This document shows, piece after piece, positions 55,165-63,429 of a stretch of 64,000 bases of DNA. Both the position numbers and the translations under genes were made by a program. The stretch comes from JAPLKB01 sp964429485 (GTDB lineage: Bacteria; Desulfobacterota; Syntrophorhabdia; Syntrophorhabdales; Syntrophorhabdaceae), in the NCBI GenBank assembly GCA_964429485.1, contig CAYSBW010000003.1:40753-104752 (forward strand). The letters are read 5' to 3'. Numbering within the stretch: position 1 is the first letter of the stretch; the number at the start of each line of letters is the position of its first letter. The notes beneath the pieces were generated by a model. The model saw only the letters and a list, made by a program, of their open reading frames with translations, searched no databases and was not told the origin of the DNA.

Positions 55165-55379
55165 AAATCCTCCGTTTTTCATTATACAATGATTTTTTGT
55201 TCATCATCAACTCTACTTTTATCAACATTGGATATTAATTTGAAATTATTGAGATATCAGGATAATGTTTATTTGGAGATTAATATATTACAAAAATCCA
55301 AAAGGACAGATGGACAACAGCGAAACATAATGTTATGGTAGCTTGTTATAATATTGAAATAAAATCCAAGGGGGTTGCT

Positions 55380-56753
55380 GTGAATCTTAACCGGTTGTTC
55401 AAGCCTCAAACCATGGCTGTAGTAGGTGTATCACTTAGCAATGATTCAAATCTGGCTAACGTTGTATACAATAAAAACCGTCTGCGCTACCCCGTAAAGG
55501 TTTTTGGAGTTAATGGCAGGGGTGGCATACTTCGAGGGGAGACAGTTTATAAAAAAGTGCAGGATATTCCCGAAAAGATGGATATTGTAATTATTGCCAC
55601 TAAGGCAGAGATTGTTCCTTCAATAGTCTCAGACTGTATTGAGGCGGATGCAGGGGGAGCTGTCATTGTTGCAGGAGGATTTGCAGAAACAGGTGGGACT
55701 GAATTACAGGATAAAATTGTATCAATAGCAAAAAAATCCGATTTTCCGATCATAGGTCCCAATTGTCTTGGTATCTTTTCTCCTGACAGGATGGATACAT
55801 TCTTTATACCCGGTGAAAGGCTTGTTATCCCGGATAAGGGAAGAGTTGCCATGGTTAGTCAGAGTGGTGGTATTCTTGTAGATCACATGCTGAAGAGTTC
55901 TGCTGAAGGAGTTGGTTTGTCACTTGCTGTCAGCATAGGGAATAAGGCTATGATCAGGGAAATGGACATGCTCCAGTATTTCAGGGATGACCCGGATACA
56001 GATGTTATCACTTTTTATTTAGAAGGTTTTGACGAAAACGAAGGTCGTGATTTTGTTCTTGCAGCTGCAGAGTGTGGGAAACCGGTTATAGTCCTTAAAT
56101 CAGGCAAAACTCTTGCAGGAACAACGGCAGTAAAAAGCCACACAGCATCAATGGCTGGAGATTATGAAGTATTTTCTTCGGTTATGATGCAATATGGAAT
56201 TGTTGAAGCAAAAGATGAACATGAAATGGTAGCTTTTGCAGAGGCATTGACCTGTTATAAAAGATCTATTCAGGGAAGGATTGCAATTATTACAGGCAGC
56301 GGTGGCCATGGCGCCCTGGCAACGGATGCCTGTTTTGCTCATGGATTGTCTGTACCGACTTTGAACAGATCTGTTCAGGAAGAATTATATGGACTGGTTT
56401 CATCGAATATTCGGGATATTGCATCTTTTACCAATCCTATAGATCTTACAGGAAGTGCAGTGGACGATGATTTCATGGCTGTAGTGCGCTCGATAAGTAA
56501 AGTTGACGATACAGAAATAGATTGCATCATAGTGCTTCTCCTTCCTTACTTACCTCGAATAACAATGGATCTCGGGGCACAATTAAGTCTCTTGTATCAG
56601 CATGAAGGTAAGCCCATTGTTGCTTATGTGCCCCATGTGGATAAATATGCCATGCTCGTGGAGGGTTTTATGTTGAATAAAACTCCTGTTGCTGATTCTA
56701 TTGAAGATGCAATACATATGGCTGAAGCCATGAGGAGATATAAATCATGCTGA
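55380..56753 (+). CDS. acdA: Acyl-CoA synthetase (ADP-forming), alpha subunit
   Basis: A 457-aa protein with a CoA-binding domain (NLNRLFKPQTMAVVGVSLSN, residues 1-130) and succinyl-CoA-synthetase-like ligase domains. IIGPNCLGIFSP and the phosphohistidine in VKSHTASMAG are visible. With the beta subunit it converts an acyl-CoA, ADP and phosphate to the acid, CoA and ATP, the energy-conserving step in many anaerobes. The start is the GTG at 55380, preceded by AAGGGGG six bases upstream; an ATG 15 codons earlier lacks a site. It overlaps acdB by 7 bp. Confidence 0.9.
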   Translation: MNLNRLFKPQTMAVVGVSLSNDSNLANVVYNKNRLRYPVKVFGVNGRGGILRGETVYKKVQDIPEKMDIVIIATKAEIVPSIVSDCIEADAGGAVIVAGGFAETGGTELQDKIVSIAKKSDFPIIGPNCLGIFSPDRMDTFFIPGERLVIPDKGRVAMVSQSGGILVDHMLKSSAEGVGLSLAVSIGNKAMIREMDMLQYFRDDPDTDVITFYLEGFDENEGRDFVLAAAECGKPVIVLKSGKTLAGTTAVKSHTASMAGDYEVFSSVMMQYGIVEAKDEHEMVAFAEALTCYKRSIQGRIAIITGSGGHGALATDACFAHGLSVPTLNRSVQEELYGLVSSNIRDIASFTNPIDLTGSAVDDDFMAVVRSISKVDDTEIDCIIVLLLPYLPRITMDLGAQLSLLYQHEGKPIVAYVPHVDKYAMLVEGFMLNKTPVADSIEDAIHMAEAMRRYKSC

Positions 56754-57427
56754 AAAATAATATGAGCGAAGTTTTTTCCATGGCTAAAAAGTATGGCTGG
56801 GTTATGGAGCCTCAAGCAAAGAAACTTCTCCAACTTGCAGGATTGGATGTATTAAGATTCCTCTTTACTCCGGATCCAGACGAAGCAATACGCTTTGTCG
56901 GTGAGATTAAATACCCTGTTGTAGCTAAAGTTGTTTCACCTGATGTGATTCATAAATCAGATGTTTCGGGAGTGGCTTTAGGAATAGGGAATGAAAAGGA
57001 ACTTAGAGAAATCTTTTCAAGGATGAATAAGATTATCGGGTTTCAGGGTATCCTTGTAGAAGAACAATTTAAAGGCATCGAGATGATTATGGGTATGAAA
57101 TTGGACCAGCAATTTGGACCCGTTGTTCTTCTTGGTATGGGAGGAACTGGTGTTGAGATATATAAGGATATATCTCTCCGTATGGCACCTCTCCGCGAAA
57201 AAGATGCGGAATCCATGATAGCCTCTCTTGTGGCACAACCTCTTTTAAAAGGATATCGTGGTGCAGATGGTGTGAATGCCGATGAGCTTAAAAAGACACT
57301 TATGGCATTTTCAAATTTTGTTATGGAATTTGGAAATGATGTGGAATCAGTGGATATAAACCCGTTAATATGCAACGCCTCCAGATGTGTTGTAGCTGAT
57401 GCGCGTATTATACTATCAAAGCAATAA
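56747..57427 (+). CDS. acdB: Acyl-CoA synthetase (ADP-forming), beta subunit
   Basis: A 226-aa ATP-grasp protein, the nucleotide-binding subunit of the ADP-forming synthetase. Motifs are YPVVAKVVSPDVIHKSDVSG, GVALGIGNEKEL, GPVVLLGMGGTGVEIYKD, and VESVDINPL near the C-terminus for metal-ATP binding. The family length is about 220-240 aa. It is translated together with acdA through a 7-bp overlap. Whether acetyl-CoA, propionyl-CoA or an aromatic acyl-CoA is the substrate is not evident. Confidence 0.9.
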   Translation: MLKNNMSEVFSMAKKYGWVMEPQAKKLLQLAGLDVLRFLFTPDPDEAIRFVGEIKYPVVAKVVSPDVIHKSDVSGVALGIGNEKELREIFSRMNKIIGFQGILVEEQFKGIEMIMGMKLDQQFGPVVLLGMGGTGVEIYKDISLRMAPLREKDAESMIASLVAQPLLKGYRGADGVNADELKKTLMAFSNFVMEFGNDVESVDINPLICNASRCVVADARIILSKQ

Positions 57428-57466
57428 ATGATCATTCTAAAAAGTGATGCCGATCAGGATTTCTTT

Positions 57467-57811
57467 CTATACCCCTTTCTTGATCTGTTTGGCAATTTTT
57501 TTGGCTTGTTTGGCAAGGGCTTTTGCAATTTTTTTATCCGGAATTGACGTTTTTGTAATTGCAGATTTGGAGGATATATTTGTTATATCAGAATCAGTTT
57601 CTGCCGACTTTGAATGGGCTTTACCGGATAATTCAGTGTTCTTTGCTATAGCGTCTTCTGCTTCTTGTTTTTTTGTTCTTGCAATTCGGACCCTTGAGAT
57701 GATGGCTTGGGCTGTGCTTTTGCCAAACTGACCTATAAAACCGGCAATAAGGACAATAGCAACCCATTTGAGAACGGTCCATATATTTAAATTATTGATG
57801 ATATCAAACAT
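57467..57811 (-). CDS. Small membrane-anchored hypothetical protein
   Basis: A 114-aa protein with one N-terminal membrane span (about residues 12-30, TVLKWVAIVLIAGFIGQFG) and a charged tail with Ser/Thr/Asp-rich middle (about 60-90) and a Lys/Ala-rich end (KALAKQAKKIAKQIKKGV) that looks like a basic helix. I do not recognise a family. It is convergent with acdB and follows the same strand as the nitronate monooxygenase-like gene, without obvious linkage. Confidence 0.6.
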   Translation of the reverse strand: MFDIINNLNIWTVLKWVAIVLIAGFIGQFGKSTAQAIISRVRIARTKKQEAEDAIAKNTELSGKAHSKSAETDSDITNISSKSAITKTSIPDKKIAKALAKQAKKIAKQIKKGV

Positions 57812-57925
57812 ACTTTCAATTCTTACAAAAATTTGTTTCCGATAATATTGGAGATATTAAACAGGCAAATATTGATAAACAAGACATAGTTTTACTTCAA
57901 ATTTTTTTAGTTATGGCTGATATTG

Positions 57926-59041
57926 TCAGTTGAAGCCCTTAAGCTCGTTCATCAATTCTTTCACTTTTGTAATTTTATCTATTCTGTAACCGTTTGAACC
58001 TACAGTATACAGCGATTCCTCTTCAGGACAAATACCTGCAGAACCAAGAAGCCCATTACAGATGCAGAAATATTTTCTATGATCGTTTTTTGCATTGCAC
58101 TGTGTGAACTGACCGTTTCTATCTTTTGTAAGAACATATCCTTTATCACATTTTACTTTCCTGTTTCCATGCAGTGTAGACTGGAACATGGGCGAGCTAT
58201 TAATTACTACAAAGGGAAGCCCACAGGGAGAACCCGGTTCCTCCACAATCAGTATATCTTCTTTTTTTGCGTTAATAACAGCCATTTTATACTCTGGAGT
58301 TGCGCTGCTTTCCTCAGTTACAAGAAAACGGGTTCCCATTTGAACTCCATCAGCGCCCATCTTTATAAATTTAACAATATCCTCATGGTTGTAAATACCT
58401 CCTGCAACAATCACAGGGAATCCTCCATGTTTTAATGCAACTTCCTTTACAAGGGGAAAGAGGTTTTCCAATTTGTTTGATTCAACATTCAGCTGATCGA
58501 ACCTAAATCCGAGATGTCCGCCTGCAAGTGGTCCTTCAAGGACAACAGCATCAGGTCTGTAGCCGGTTCTTTCCCATCTTTTGCATATTAATTCAAGTGC
58601 TCTTGGCGATGAGACAATTGGAATGAGAGCAGTCTCACCGGGATCTTTAATAGTCGGGAGGTTTAACGGTAGACCTGCACCGGATATGATCACATCAGCA
58701 TGTGCATCTATAGCTCCTAGAACAGATGCCTCGTAATCTCTCTGAAGGGCAACCATGATATTAATACCCACAGCACCTGTTTTTGTCTTTGCAATTGATA
58801 TTTCTTCATAGGCTGCGTCGTAAGTATTTACAGGCTTGCCGGATCTTTTCGACACGATTCTATCAATGGCTGCACTTGAGATGATGCCTGTACCACCTTC
58901 TTTTGCAACTGCTCCTGCGAGAGGTGAAAGGGAGACGCCTACACCCATTCCTCCCTGTATGATGGGCACTTCCGTTGTTTTGCCTTTGATTGTTAATTGT
59001 GGTAATAATTGTTTTTTGGTGGTGATATCAGTATTTTCCAT
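57926..59041 (-). CDS. Nitronate monooxygenase/FabK-like flavoprotein with Cys-rich tail
   Basis: A 371-aa protein with the FMN-binding barrel of nitronate monooxygenases and enoyl-ACP reductase FabK: PIIQGGMGVGVSLSPLAGAV, GAVGINIMVAL, ISGAGLPLNLP, VLEGPLAGGHLGF, and VIVAGGIYNHEDIVKFIKMGADGVQMGTRF. The C-terminal 75 residues hold cysteines (KCDKGYV, QCNAKND, FCICNGLLGSAGICP) that could bind a metal or FeS cluster. It could be an oxygen-independent relative with a different electron acceptor. The true substrate is unknown. Confidence 0.85.
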   Translation of the reverse strand: MENTDITTKKQLLPQLTIKGKTTEVPIIQGGMGVGVSLSPLAGAVAKEGGTGIISSAAIDRIVSKRSGKPVNTYDAAYEEISIAKTKTGAVGINIMVALQRDYEASVLGAIDAHADVIISGAGLPLNLPTIKDPGETALIPIVSSPRALELICKRWERTGYRPDAVVLEGPLAGGHLGFRFDQLNVESNKLENLFPLVKEVALKHGGFPVIVAGGIYNHEDIVKFIKMGADGVQMGTRFLVTEESSATPEYKMAVINAKKEDILIVEEPGSPCGLPFVVINSSPMFQSTLHGNRKVKCDKGYVLTKDRNGQFTQCNAKNDHRKYFCICNGLLGSAGICPEEESLYTVGSNGYRIDKITKVKELMNELKGFN

Positions 59042-59324
59042 CTGACCCTTTTCCTAATAATTATTATCGCCGTAAATCAGTCTACACGTTTTTCCTGTTT
59101 TATACTTATGGATGTGGGTAGCAATGACTGAAACACAACATCGTAACTTTATCATACAATGACAAGTTATTGCAAAAAAATATGTATAAAGACTTTCTTT
59201 TTAACAACAATTAATTTATTATACTTATTGTGGTTTTTATACCATGGTGTTTCGATATGGAGTAGGCAAGCTTCCCTGTCTCTATCTCCACAAGGAGCAT
59301 AAAAAGAAAAATAAGGAGGATATA
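59042..59324. other. Divergent control region of FMN protein and RRM genes
   Basis: About 280 bp. It has no gene of its own, and no promoter stands out. An in-frame ATG at 59244 would extend the RRM protein by 27 residues. The AAGGAGG at 59312 supports the later start instead. Confidence 0.4.
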
Positions 59325-59606
59325 ATGCAGGGTGGCAAACTTTATGTTGGAAATTTAAGTTACTCCGTAACGAGTGAGCAGCTCAAGGAATTGTTTTCAG
59401 GTTCTGGAGAAGTAAAGGAAGTTAAAGTTATTGAAGGAAAAGGTTTTGGATTTGTTGAAATGGGAACCCAGGTTGAAGCGGAAAAAGCAAAAAAAGACAT
59501 AGGAGGGACCCAGTTCATGGGAAGGTCAATTACTGTTGAAGATGCACGCCCCCAGAGAGACAAGCCCAGAGGCGGAAGGGGCGGAGGTTTTAGCAGGAGA
59601 TATTAA
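59325..59606 (+). CDS. RNA-binding protein with RRM domain and RGG tail
   Basis: A 93-aa protein: one RRM (residues 5-75) with RNP2 LYVGNL and RNP1 GKGFGFVEM, followed by a basic Gly/Arg tail (KPRGGRGGGFSRRY). Such small RRM proteins are common in cyanobacteria and deltaproteobacteria and are often cold induced. The ATG has AAGGAGG at 59312-59318. An FKBP gene follows 58 bp later on the same strand. Confidence 0.9.
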   Translation: MQGGKLYVGNLSYSVTSEQLKELFSGSGEVKEVKVIEGKGFGFVEMGTQVEAEKAKKDIGGTQFMGRSITVEDARPQRDKPRGGRGGGFSRRY

Positions 59607-59664
59607 TTTCATCAATTTTGATATTCAACAGATTTCAGTATCACAGTATTGTAAGGGAGAAAGA

Positions 59665-60099
59665 ATGCGACAGGCAAAAACAAATGACCTTGTGAAAGTG
59701 CATTATACAGGGTCATTAAAAGATGGTTCTGTTTTCGATTCATCGTTAGATAAACAACCCCTGGAGTTTAAAATAGGATATGGAGTAATTATTCCGGGAT
59801 TTGAAAGTGGCATAATAGGAATGTACGAAGGTGATAAAAAAACAGTTTCAATTCCACCGGAGGAAGCTTATGGTCCGCACAGAGAAGAGCTTGTGGACTC
59901 TATTGATAGGTCGAGAATACCATCCAGTATCAAACCGGAAGTTGGAATGATATTGGAGATAAGCTCTCCTGATGGAGAAGTAATGAAGGCCAGGATAATA
60001 GAGGTCGATGAAACATTTGTATGCCTTGATATGAACCACCCTCTTGCCGGAAAAGAACTTATTTTTGAGATTCAGCTTATAGAGGTTATCCCTGAATAG
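59665..60099 (+). CDS. FKBP-type peptidyl-prolyl isomerase (SlyD-like)
   Basis: A 144-aa protein with an FKBP domain interrupted by an insert-in-flap, as in SlyD: DLVKVHYTGSLKDGSVFDSS, LEFKIGYGVIIPGFESGIIGM and DMNHPLAGKELIFEIQL. The His-rich metal-binding tail of E. coli SlyD is missing. It is a folding helper in the cytoplasm. The start at 59665 has GGGAG 6 bases upstream. Confidence 0.92.
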   Translation: MRQAKTNDLVKVHYTGSLKDGSVFDSSLDKQPLEFKIGYGVIIPGFESGIIGMYEGDKKTVSIPPEEAYGPHREELVDSIDRSRIPSSIKPEVGMILEISSPDGEVMKARIIEVDETFVCLDMNHPLAGKELIFEIQLIEVIPE

Positions 60100-60175
60100 A
60101 CAACAACACAAATATTGCTCACTGTAGTTTCAAATCTTGCCTATAATCTATGAATGAAATCTATTTAATACTGCT

Positions 60176-61312
60176 ATGAATTTAATTCTGACTATTTATT
60201 TTGTTTTGTACGGTCTTATGCATTGTTACGTTTATCTGAAAGCAAAACGTGCTTTTGATTTCAGTATAAAAACAAGCATAAGCCTTGCAATAATCATGAT
60301 TCTAATGATTTTTGTCCCGGTAATTGTGAGAATTTCTGAAAATGCAGGATATGAAGTTTTTGCCGGATTTGCAGCATATGCAGGTTATACCTGGATGGCA
60401 GTTTTGTCTCTGTTTTTTTGTTTTTCACTGTTAATTGATTTTTACAGGCTTTCAGTATATCTTGCAGGTGGTATATTCAAAAAAAATTTTTTACCAATAC
60501 TCAACACGCCTAAATATCATTTTCTTTTGCCTTTAATATTTTCAGTCTCAGCAGTGGTTTATGGATATTATGAGGCAGGGCAGATCCAAACAGAACATTT
60601 GATTATAAAAACGGATAAAATGCCAAAGGAAATACAGAAATTAAAAATAGTGCAAATTTCTGATTTACATCTTGGGCTTATTGTCGGAAAAAAAAGATTG
60701 GTAAAAATTACAGATAAAATTAAAATAATAAATCCTGACATGCTTGTTTCAACAGGGGATATTGTAGACGGTCAAATTAATCATCTCGATGAACTTATAC
60801 TTCCTCTAAAAAATATAAAACCTGTTTATGGCAAATTTGCAGTTACAGGTAATCACGAGTTTTATGCAGGAATTGAAATATCAATTGATTTTATGAAAAA
60901 AGCCGGGTTCGTGGTTCTTAGAGGTAAAAGCATTGTTGCTGGTGGAATTATAAATATTGCAGGTGTTGATGATATTTCGTCAAGACAGAAAAATGATGGA
61001 TTACCAGAGACTTTAGTTCTTTCCAATATCAAAAACAGTTTGTTTACAATACTTTTAAAACATAAACCTGTTATCAATCCAATGTCCCTTGAATTGTTTG
61101 ATTTGCAACTTTCAGGACATACACATAAAGGTCAAATCTTTCCTTTCAATTTTGTTACAAAGCTCGTTTTTCCCATGCAGAATGGATTTTTCAAATTATC
61201 GGATACTTCAAGCCTTTATGTGAGCAGAGGTTCTGGAACATGGGGTCCCCCGATCAGGCTTTTTTCTCCACCAGAGATCACAGTAATTGAACTTGTGAAT
61301 TTATCAAATTAG
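60176..61312 (+). CDS. Membrane-anchored metallophosphoesterase
   Basis: A 378-aa protein with four membrane spans in the first 130 residues (about 3-22, 32-50, 60-85, 115-130), then a calcineurin-like phosphoesterase domain. Metal-ligand motifs are ISDLHLG, STGDIVDG, VTGNHEFY and LSGHTHKGQ. The layout resembles YkuE/YaeI-type lipid phosphoesterases. The catalytic part should be on one face of the membrane. The substrate is unknown. It is the last intact gene before the decayed zone. Confidence 0.88.
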   Translation: MNLILTIYFVLYGLMHCYVYLKAKRAFDFSIKTSISLAIIMILMIFVPVIVRISENAGYEVFAGFAAYAGYTWMAVLSLFFCFSLLIDFYRLSVYLAGGIFKKNFLPILNTPKYHFLLPLIFSVSAVVYGYYEAGQIQTEHLIIKTDKMPKEIQKLKIVQISDLHLGLIVGKKRLVKITDKIKIINPDMLVSTGDIVDGQINHLDELILPLKNIKPVYGKFAVTGNHEFYAGIEISIDFMKKAGFVVLRGKSIVAGGIINIAGVDDISSRQKNDGLPETLVLSNIKNSLFTILLKHKPVINPMSLELFDLQLSGHTHKGQIFPFNFVTKLVFPMQNGFFKLSDTSSLYVSRGSGTWGPPIRLFSPPEITVIELVNLSN

Positions 61313-61473
61313 AGAGGGGAGCCCAGATGAGTTTATAATTTAATAATATCATGAAGCTTTTTACAAAAAAACAGAGGAGAAAAAAATATCGGGGTAATAG
61401 AAAAATTATTAAACAAAACCTTGCATATAGCATTATATTCCTCGACGTTTTAGGCTGTGTTTCTTTGTCCGTG

Positions 61474-62090
61474 TCAGGGGTTGCCAGATTGGCCGACATC
61501 AAGCCATTCGGCAAGCATCACTGCATATTCCATCTCCAGGTGTAATGTGGGATAGATATATCCCGGATGCTGAAGTTGAAGTCGCTGCGATATCATCATA
61601 GTCTTCCGTTGCGGCCATTGTCTCCAGACAGAATAGAACCTGATCATATGCAAGATCAAAAGGCGCTTTCGTAAAAATGTCAATCTGTACAGGCCTCTGA
61701 TATGTACAGGTATTTTGACGGACAGTTTCTGCAATGAGCCGCAGGGGGCCATCCAGCCTGTTGAGCAGAATCTTTGCATAAGCCCCGGTCATATTGCGGG
61801 AGGAATAAGTAATATTGAGAGTCCGCTCGAGAAAGTTTATGCAGATCCTCATTTTCCTGAATCAGTTGCATGAGAATTGCTACCAAGTCTTTACCTGTCC
61901 GATTCGCATCCAGCGGCAAGAAATGTTCATCTTTCAATAATCTAAGGATTTCGTCTTCAGTAATGAGTTCTGTACTTGCACTTCTTTCCCGGATTACCGC
62001 CGCAGCTTTTTCCGCCGTATTATTTTTGTGCTCTTTGCCGTCACTTTTTTGTGAGCTTTCCATCATTTCTGTACTTTCATGCCGGTACAA
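61474..62090 (-). pseudogene. Frameshifted gene downstream of the broken AOR, unknown family
   Basis: Protein-like sequence continues through three frames: frame one from 62090 (TTG) to about 61830 (TEDEILRLLKDEHFLPLDAN, LVAILMQLIQENEDLHKLS), frame two to about 61550 (RNMTGAYAKILLNRLDGPL, FDLAYDQVLFCLETMAAT), and frame three to the stop at 61474 (LHLEMEYAVMLAEWLDVGQS). Read together it would be about 200 aa. The first codons overlap the AOR remnant's stop, so the two were one operon. I do not recognise the family. Either the gene has decayed or the local assembly has single-base errors. Confidence 0.55.
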
Positions 62091-63048
62091 GGTTTTCTTT
62101 AGACAACATGTCCGCCTTGCTATTCAGACCGAATTTTCGGTATGTTTCGCCGGTGGGCGCTCCGGTTGCTCTGTCCCAGCCCAGTTCATTGTAAAACATA
62201 TCAATGGCAATCTGAGCATCTTTTCTGTCCAGATGAGTTGCGCCTTTTGTAAAAGGAGGTTTGCCTGTTTTATCAGCAAAAACCCATTCCGTAATCTTGT
62301 AACGTTGGATACGCATTTCCATTGTTTTCATGCCACGGATCGTCAGGGCTCTATGAAAAAGAAAAATGCGTTCCGTAGCCTTATCCAGTTCCTCCCGGTC
62401 CTTGTTGTCACCGGTAGCAAGACTGTAAAGCATTGATTTAATAGAATTATCACCTCTATAGGCGCGTTCCTTGAGTGGAGATGCCACCCAGGGTCCCATC
62501 CATTTGCAAAGGGAAAGCGAATCATGAAGTTCCTTACGAAGGAGAGCCCATTTGGCCATCCTTGCCTTTGACCGGTGCATGGGTTTGTAATCTCCGACAC
62601 CATCAACAGCTTCAGGAGCGCCCCAGATCTCTGCCGCAAAGATTTTTCTGCATATGCAGCGGCAGTCCGTTACGGATAAAATTTGTATGCGAGTGGCACT
62701 GGGCGTCACGGTTGTACATCAGATTTATGAGCATACCGTATTGTCCGGCTTCTTCTGAGGCGTGATGCTTTGGATGACCCATTTTCCAGTATTGGAGTCC
62801 CTTATTTTTTGCCCACTCCTGCTCGGACAGTGACCAGCGTTCCAGTGTATATCCCGTTCCAAGGCCCAGACTTATGTTCGAGATATGTCCCTACAGCTTT
62901 CCCATCGGTCACACCAAAAAGACTCGGTTCTTTATGTTTTGCTTCAATCTCAGAAAAGTATCTTGCTTCTTTTTGAAGCAAATCAATTGTCAGTGTAGTT
63001 TCAAATTTCTCTCCTCGATTTCTAAAAATATAACTCTTTAGAGCCTGC
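62077..63048 (-). pseudogene. Second aldehyde:ferredoxin oxidoreductase, C-terminal half, frameshifted
   Basis: About 320 residues of AOR-like sequence are spread over three frames. The first (63048 to about 62880) reads KFETTLTIDLLQKEARYF and TDGKAVGTYLE. The second (to about 62640) reads ISLGLGTGYTLERWSLSEQE and NRDAQCHSHTNFIRNGLP. The third (to the stop at 62077) ends DMFYNELGWDRATGAPTGE, a typical AOR C-terminus. The second shift falls at a run of five A (62643-62647), where one extra base explains it. The N-terminal half is missing: homology stops at the inverted repeat at 63049. It differs from the intact AOR at 3782. Confidence 0.7.
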
Positions 63049-63226
63049 TATGCACTTTGATCTATACAGCACCAATCATTTGGCCAATCCAGACCGGTTA
63101 CTCCTATGTTTCGGGGAGACCATCTGATCACCTTTCCGGCCAGCTGGCAGAACCGACTCGGTGGTCAGACACTTTGATAGGTCACAGTATTGATACTCCG
63201 GAGACCATGATATTTCAAAGTGCATA
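63049..63226. mobile_element. 178-bp inverted-repeat-flanked element or IS remnant
   Basis: TATGCACTTTGA (63049-63060) and its exact reverse complement TCAAAGTGCATA (63215-63226) bound a segment with no reading frame. An extra CACTTTGATA lies inside (63170-63179). The left end coincides with where the AOR sequence stops. It could be a miniature transposable element or the end of a degraded insertion sequence. The base composition is richer in GC than the flanking genes. Confidence 0.4.
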
Positions 63227-63411
63227 ACGATCAAGGTAAGAGGGGCGGCGGTCTATTGCCGCATCCCTCTTTAGCGAATTGTTGTGTCAAACAGGTATGG
63301 CAAAAGGATCCCTCCCAAATCGAGAAAATGGGGTAATTTGACATCTAAGGAGCAATCCAGCCACAGAACTGCATAAAATTATCCCTGATAGTATAAATGG
63401 TAATTTGACAT
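63227..63411. other. Non-coding stretch between IR element and acfC-like gene
   Basis: Apart from the left copy of the 31-bp repeat (63332-63362) I see no gene. AGAGGGGCGGCGGTCT and GCCGCATCCCTCTT can pair imperfectly near 63240-63275, which may be part of a degraded hairpin. Confidence 0.4.
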
Positions 63412-63429
63412 CTAAGGAGCAATCCAGCC
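63332..63429. repeat. 31-bp direct repeat, two copies 67 bp apart
   Basis: The exact repeat occupies 63332-63362 and 63399-63429. It starts GGTAATTTGACATCTAAGG and continues into GCAATCCAGCC. The right copy holds the last five codons and the stop of the acfC-like gene, so the left copy is a duplicated gene end. The repeats may be the terminal repeats of a lost insertion element or a replication slip. Confidence 0.75.

Noticed and set aside
61351..61545. Plus-strand 64-aa frame after the metallophosphoesterase
   Set aside because: Its second half runs antisense through the frameshifted pseudogene, and there is no ribosome-binding site.
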